Shown here: one piece after another, positions 62,384 through 64,000 of the stretch
How the letters are laid out: each line of letters opens with the position of its first letter
How positions within the stretch are numbered: position 1 is the first letter of the stretch
Assembly: GCA_965249615.1 (NCBI GenBank)
Contig: CBDFMI010000005.1
Span: forward strand, 62,001-126,000
Source of the DNA: G963555815 sp965249615 [NCBI: bacterium]
Lineage (GTDB): Bacteria > UBA8248 > JACPRG01
Direction: 5' to 3'
DNA length: 64,000 nucleotides
Translations under genes and position numbers: made by a program
The notes under the pieces: generated by a model
What the model was told of the DNA's origin: nothing
Database searches by the model: none
Seen by the model: the letters and a program-made list of their open reading frames with translations, nothing else

Positions 62384-64000
62384 GCGATATGTCGGAATAC
62401 CTCCAAATATTCCTGGACGAGACGGGTGAGCAGCTCGACAGCCTCGTCGAGAAGCTGCTTATTCTCGAACGCGAGCCCGGCAGAGTAGAGGAGCTTAACG
62501 AGGTCTTCCGACTGATCCACTCGATCAAGGGCGCTGCCGGCACGATGGGTTTCGACAACATCACGGTGCTCTCTCACCATTTGGAGAGCCGCTTCGAGAC
62601 CTTCCGATCGGGCTTGGCAGGCCTCGACGAGCCGACCATGAACTTGGTCCTGCAGTGCGTTGACTTCCTTCGCGAGTGCGTGCGGCGCCTGCACGACGGC
62701 GAGCAGCTGGGCAGCCCTAGCGAACTCCTCGAGAAGCTGGAAGTGCTGGGCGAACAAGCGACGCAAGCCCCGCCGAAGCCAGCGCCAGATCCCCAACCGG
62801 GTAGTGCCCCCGAGGCCCCAGGCGACCAGGCGACGCCGGTGGCCGTTGAGCCGGAGCCAGCTTCCCAGACGCAGGAGCAGGAGGCGGCTGGCGACCGCTC
62901 GCGGTCCAAAAGCACGGAGACGATGCGGGTCGGCATCGACCGGCTCGATAGCCTGCTGAACCTGGCGGGGGAGCTGATGGTGAACCGGGTTCGCTTCTTC
63001 CAGATCGCCAGCCAGGTGGGCCCGGCGTTCCGAAGGCGCAACCTTGTCCCCCGGGTGCGGGAATTCGGCGAAAGCCTGCGCCGCACCGTCGAGCACCTCC
63101 AGAACATAAGCGACAGCAACAACGATCTGACGCGCGACATCAAGGAGCTCAGGGCCGGCCTGTCCCTCATTGAGGAACAAAACGAGTTGTGGAGCCGAGG
63201 TCGCGAAGGCTTCGCCTTGATCAGCGAGGCGATCGATCAGCTCACCCGCATCTCCGACAGCCTCCAGCAGCGCGTGCTCGACACCCGCATGGTCCCAGTG
63301 GGACCGCTCTTCAATCGCTTTAAGCGTGTCGTGCGCGACATCTCGACCGAGCGTGGCAAGAAAGTCAGCCTGAGCATCCTTGGCGAGAAGACCGAGCTCG
63401 ACAAGCGGATGATTGACGAATTGGGCGAACCGTTGATCCACCTCGTGCGCAACTCGATCGACCACGGTATTGAGCCTCCCGACGTGCGACTCTCACGCGG
63501 CAAGTCCGAGGAGGGCACGATCTTCTTAGAAGCGAGTCACGGCGGCAGCAACGTGTTTATCGTGATACGGGACGACGGCGGCGGCATCGATGTGGCCCGC
63601 ATCAAAGAGCGGCTTGCCGAGCGTGGGCTCCTGGCGCAGGCGGCGATCGCCGAGCTATCCGACGAGCAGGTGCTCGAGTACATCTGGCACCCCGGATTCA
63701 GCACCACCTCGGAGGTCACTGACATCTCTGGCCGGGGCGTAGGCACGGACGCGGTCCGCGCGCGTATTGGTGAACTCAACGGGACGATTGACGTTGAGTC
63801 GGTGCCAGAGCACGGCACAACCTTCACGATCCGGCTGCCGTTGACCCTGGCTATCATTAACAGCCTGTTGATCCGTGTCCGCGGCGTGCTCTTTTCGATC
63901 CCGATTAACGACGTGCGCGAGATCGTAAGAATTCGGGTGGCCGACGTCAGGACGGTCCGCGGCCAACAAACCATTGACGTGCGCGGCGAGTTCCTCCCGC
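62380..64000 (+). CDS. cheA: Chemotaxis histidine kinase CheA (runs off window)
   Basis: The first 540 residues of CheA; the frame is open at the window edge. P1 has the phosphorylated His47 in LIHSIKGAAGTMGF. A Pro-rich linker (about 128-165) takes the place of a clear P2 domain. P3 dimerization helices run about 185-310. The P4 ATPase has the N box LIHLVRNSIDHGIEPP, G1 DDGGGID and G2 GRGVGTDAV. P5 (CheW-like) begins at about LLIRVRGVLFSIPINDV. The ATG at 62380 overlaps the cheR stop. It is intact here, unlike cheW, cheC and the receptor. Confidence 0.96.
   Translation, partial: MSDMSEYLQIFLDETGEQLDSLVEKLLILEREPGRVEELNEVFRLIHSIKGAAGTMGFDNITVLSHHLESRFETFRSGLAGLDEPTMNLVLQCVDFLRECVRRLHDGEQLGSPSELLEKLEVLGEQATQAPPKPAPDPQPGSAPEAPGDQATPVAVEPEPASQTQEQEAAGDRSRSKSTETMRVGIDRLDSLLNLAGELMVNRVRFFQIASQVGPAFRRRNLVPRVREFGESLRRTVEHLQNISDSNNDLTRDIKELRAGLSLIEEQNELWSRGREGFALISEAIDQLTRISDSLQQRVLDTRMVPVGPLFNRFKRVVRDISTERGKKVSLSILGEKTELDKRMIDELGEPLIHLVRNSIDHGIEPPDVRLSRGKSEEGTIFLEASHGGSNVFIVIRDDGGGIDVARIKERLAERGLLAQAAIAELSDEQVLEYIWHPGFSTTSEVTDISGRGVGTDAVRARIGELNGTIDVESVPEHGTTFTIRLPLTLAIINSLLIRVRGVLFSIPINDVREIVRIRVADVRTVRGQQTIDVRGEFLP

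Noticed and set aside
62335-63465. A 376-codon leftward open frame opposite cheA
   Set aside because: It is the antisense shadow of cheA; the rightward frame has all CheA domains.
1-64000. CRISPR arrays, restriction or anti-phage systems, and rRNA genes
   Set aside because: No regularly spaced repeats, no Cas, methylase or known defence-domain genes, and no rRNA sequence were seen.

Overview
The window is a 64 kb stretch of a Gram-negative bacterial chromosome, GC-rich by eye. It carries Kdo (lipopolysaccharide) sugar genes, an OmpA-type lipoprotein, a DUF481 outer-membrane protein, a complete fatty-acid synthesis operon, a B12-dependent acyl-CoA mutase large subunit and a selenocysteine-containing radical SAM protein. 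This fits a free-living, LPS-bearing lineage that uses selenium and cobalamin, such as Desulfobacterota, Nitrospirota, Nitrospinota or Methylomirabilota relatives. The sequence alone does not let me choose among them.

Layout. 0-2 kb: a leftward group of NodU-type carbamoyltransferase, SxtJ-like membrane protein and SGNH hydrolase, the last broken by two homopolymer frameshifts. 2-17 kb: housekeeping genes. These are an AlkA-like glycosylase, ftsY, smc, and a long leftward operon (DUF177-rpmF-plsX-fabH-fabD-fabG-acpP-fabF-rnc) behind a strong sigma70-type promoter, followed by ppx/gppA and a PiT phosphate permease. 17-18.6 kb: a secreted nuclease and a YkgJ cysteine-cluster protein. 18.7-21.6 kb: a small insert bounded by a 45-base duplicate of the 3' half of tRNA-Arg(CCG) and the intact tRNA gene. 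This looks like the remains of a tRNA-targeted integrative element, carrying a Sel1-repeat protein and three genes of unknown role. 21.7-24.2 kb: the selenoprotein (C-terminal C-U-A-E-P, with a SECIS-like hairpin), YggX and an unrecognised protein. 24.4-37 kb: a K+/H+ antiporter, DUF971, PEP carboxykinase, tRNA nucleotidyltransferase, a rhodanese-E1 fusion, a methyltransferase, envelope proteins, NagZ, and a CsgG-like/TPR gene interrupted by an in-frame TGA. 37-50 kb: kdsD-kdsC, acyl-CoA mutase, alaS, bioB-bioF-bioA, NDH-2, MOSC and two secreted or membrane proteins. 50.9-64 kb: accessory and chemotaxis genes. A CHASE-PAS-PAS sensor, cheC, cheY and a chemoreceptor read leftward; cheW-cheR-cheA read rightward.

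The main unexpected pattern is damage to genes. Between 50.9 and 61.3 kb, six genes each carry one lesion that breaks an otherwise continuous protein: four single-base frameshifts, and one in-frame stop each in cheC and cheW. The 33 kb of core genes from 3 to 35.7 kb shows no comparable certain break. The cause could be real decay of the chemotaxis locus or locally poor sequence, and reads are needed to decide. The clearest biological find is the selenoprotein, which conventional annotation would cut 12 residues short at its UGA.
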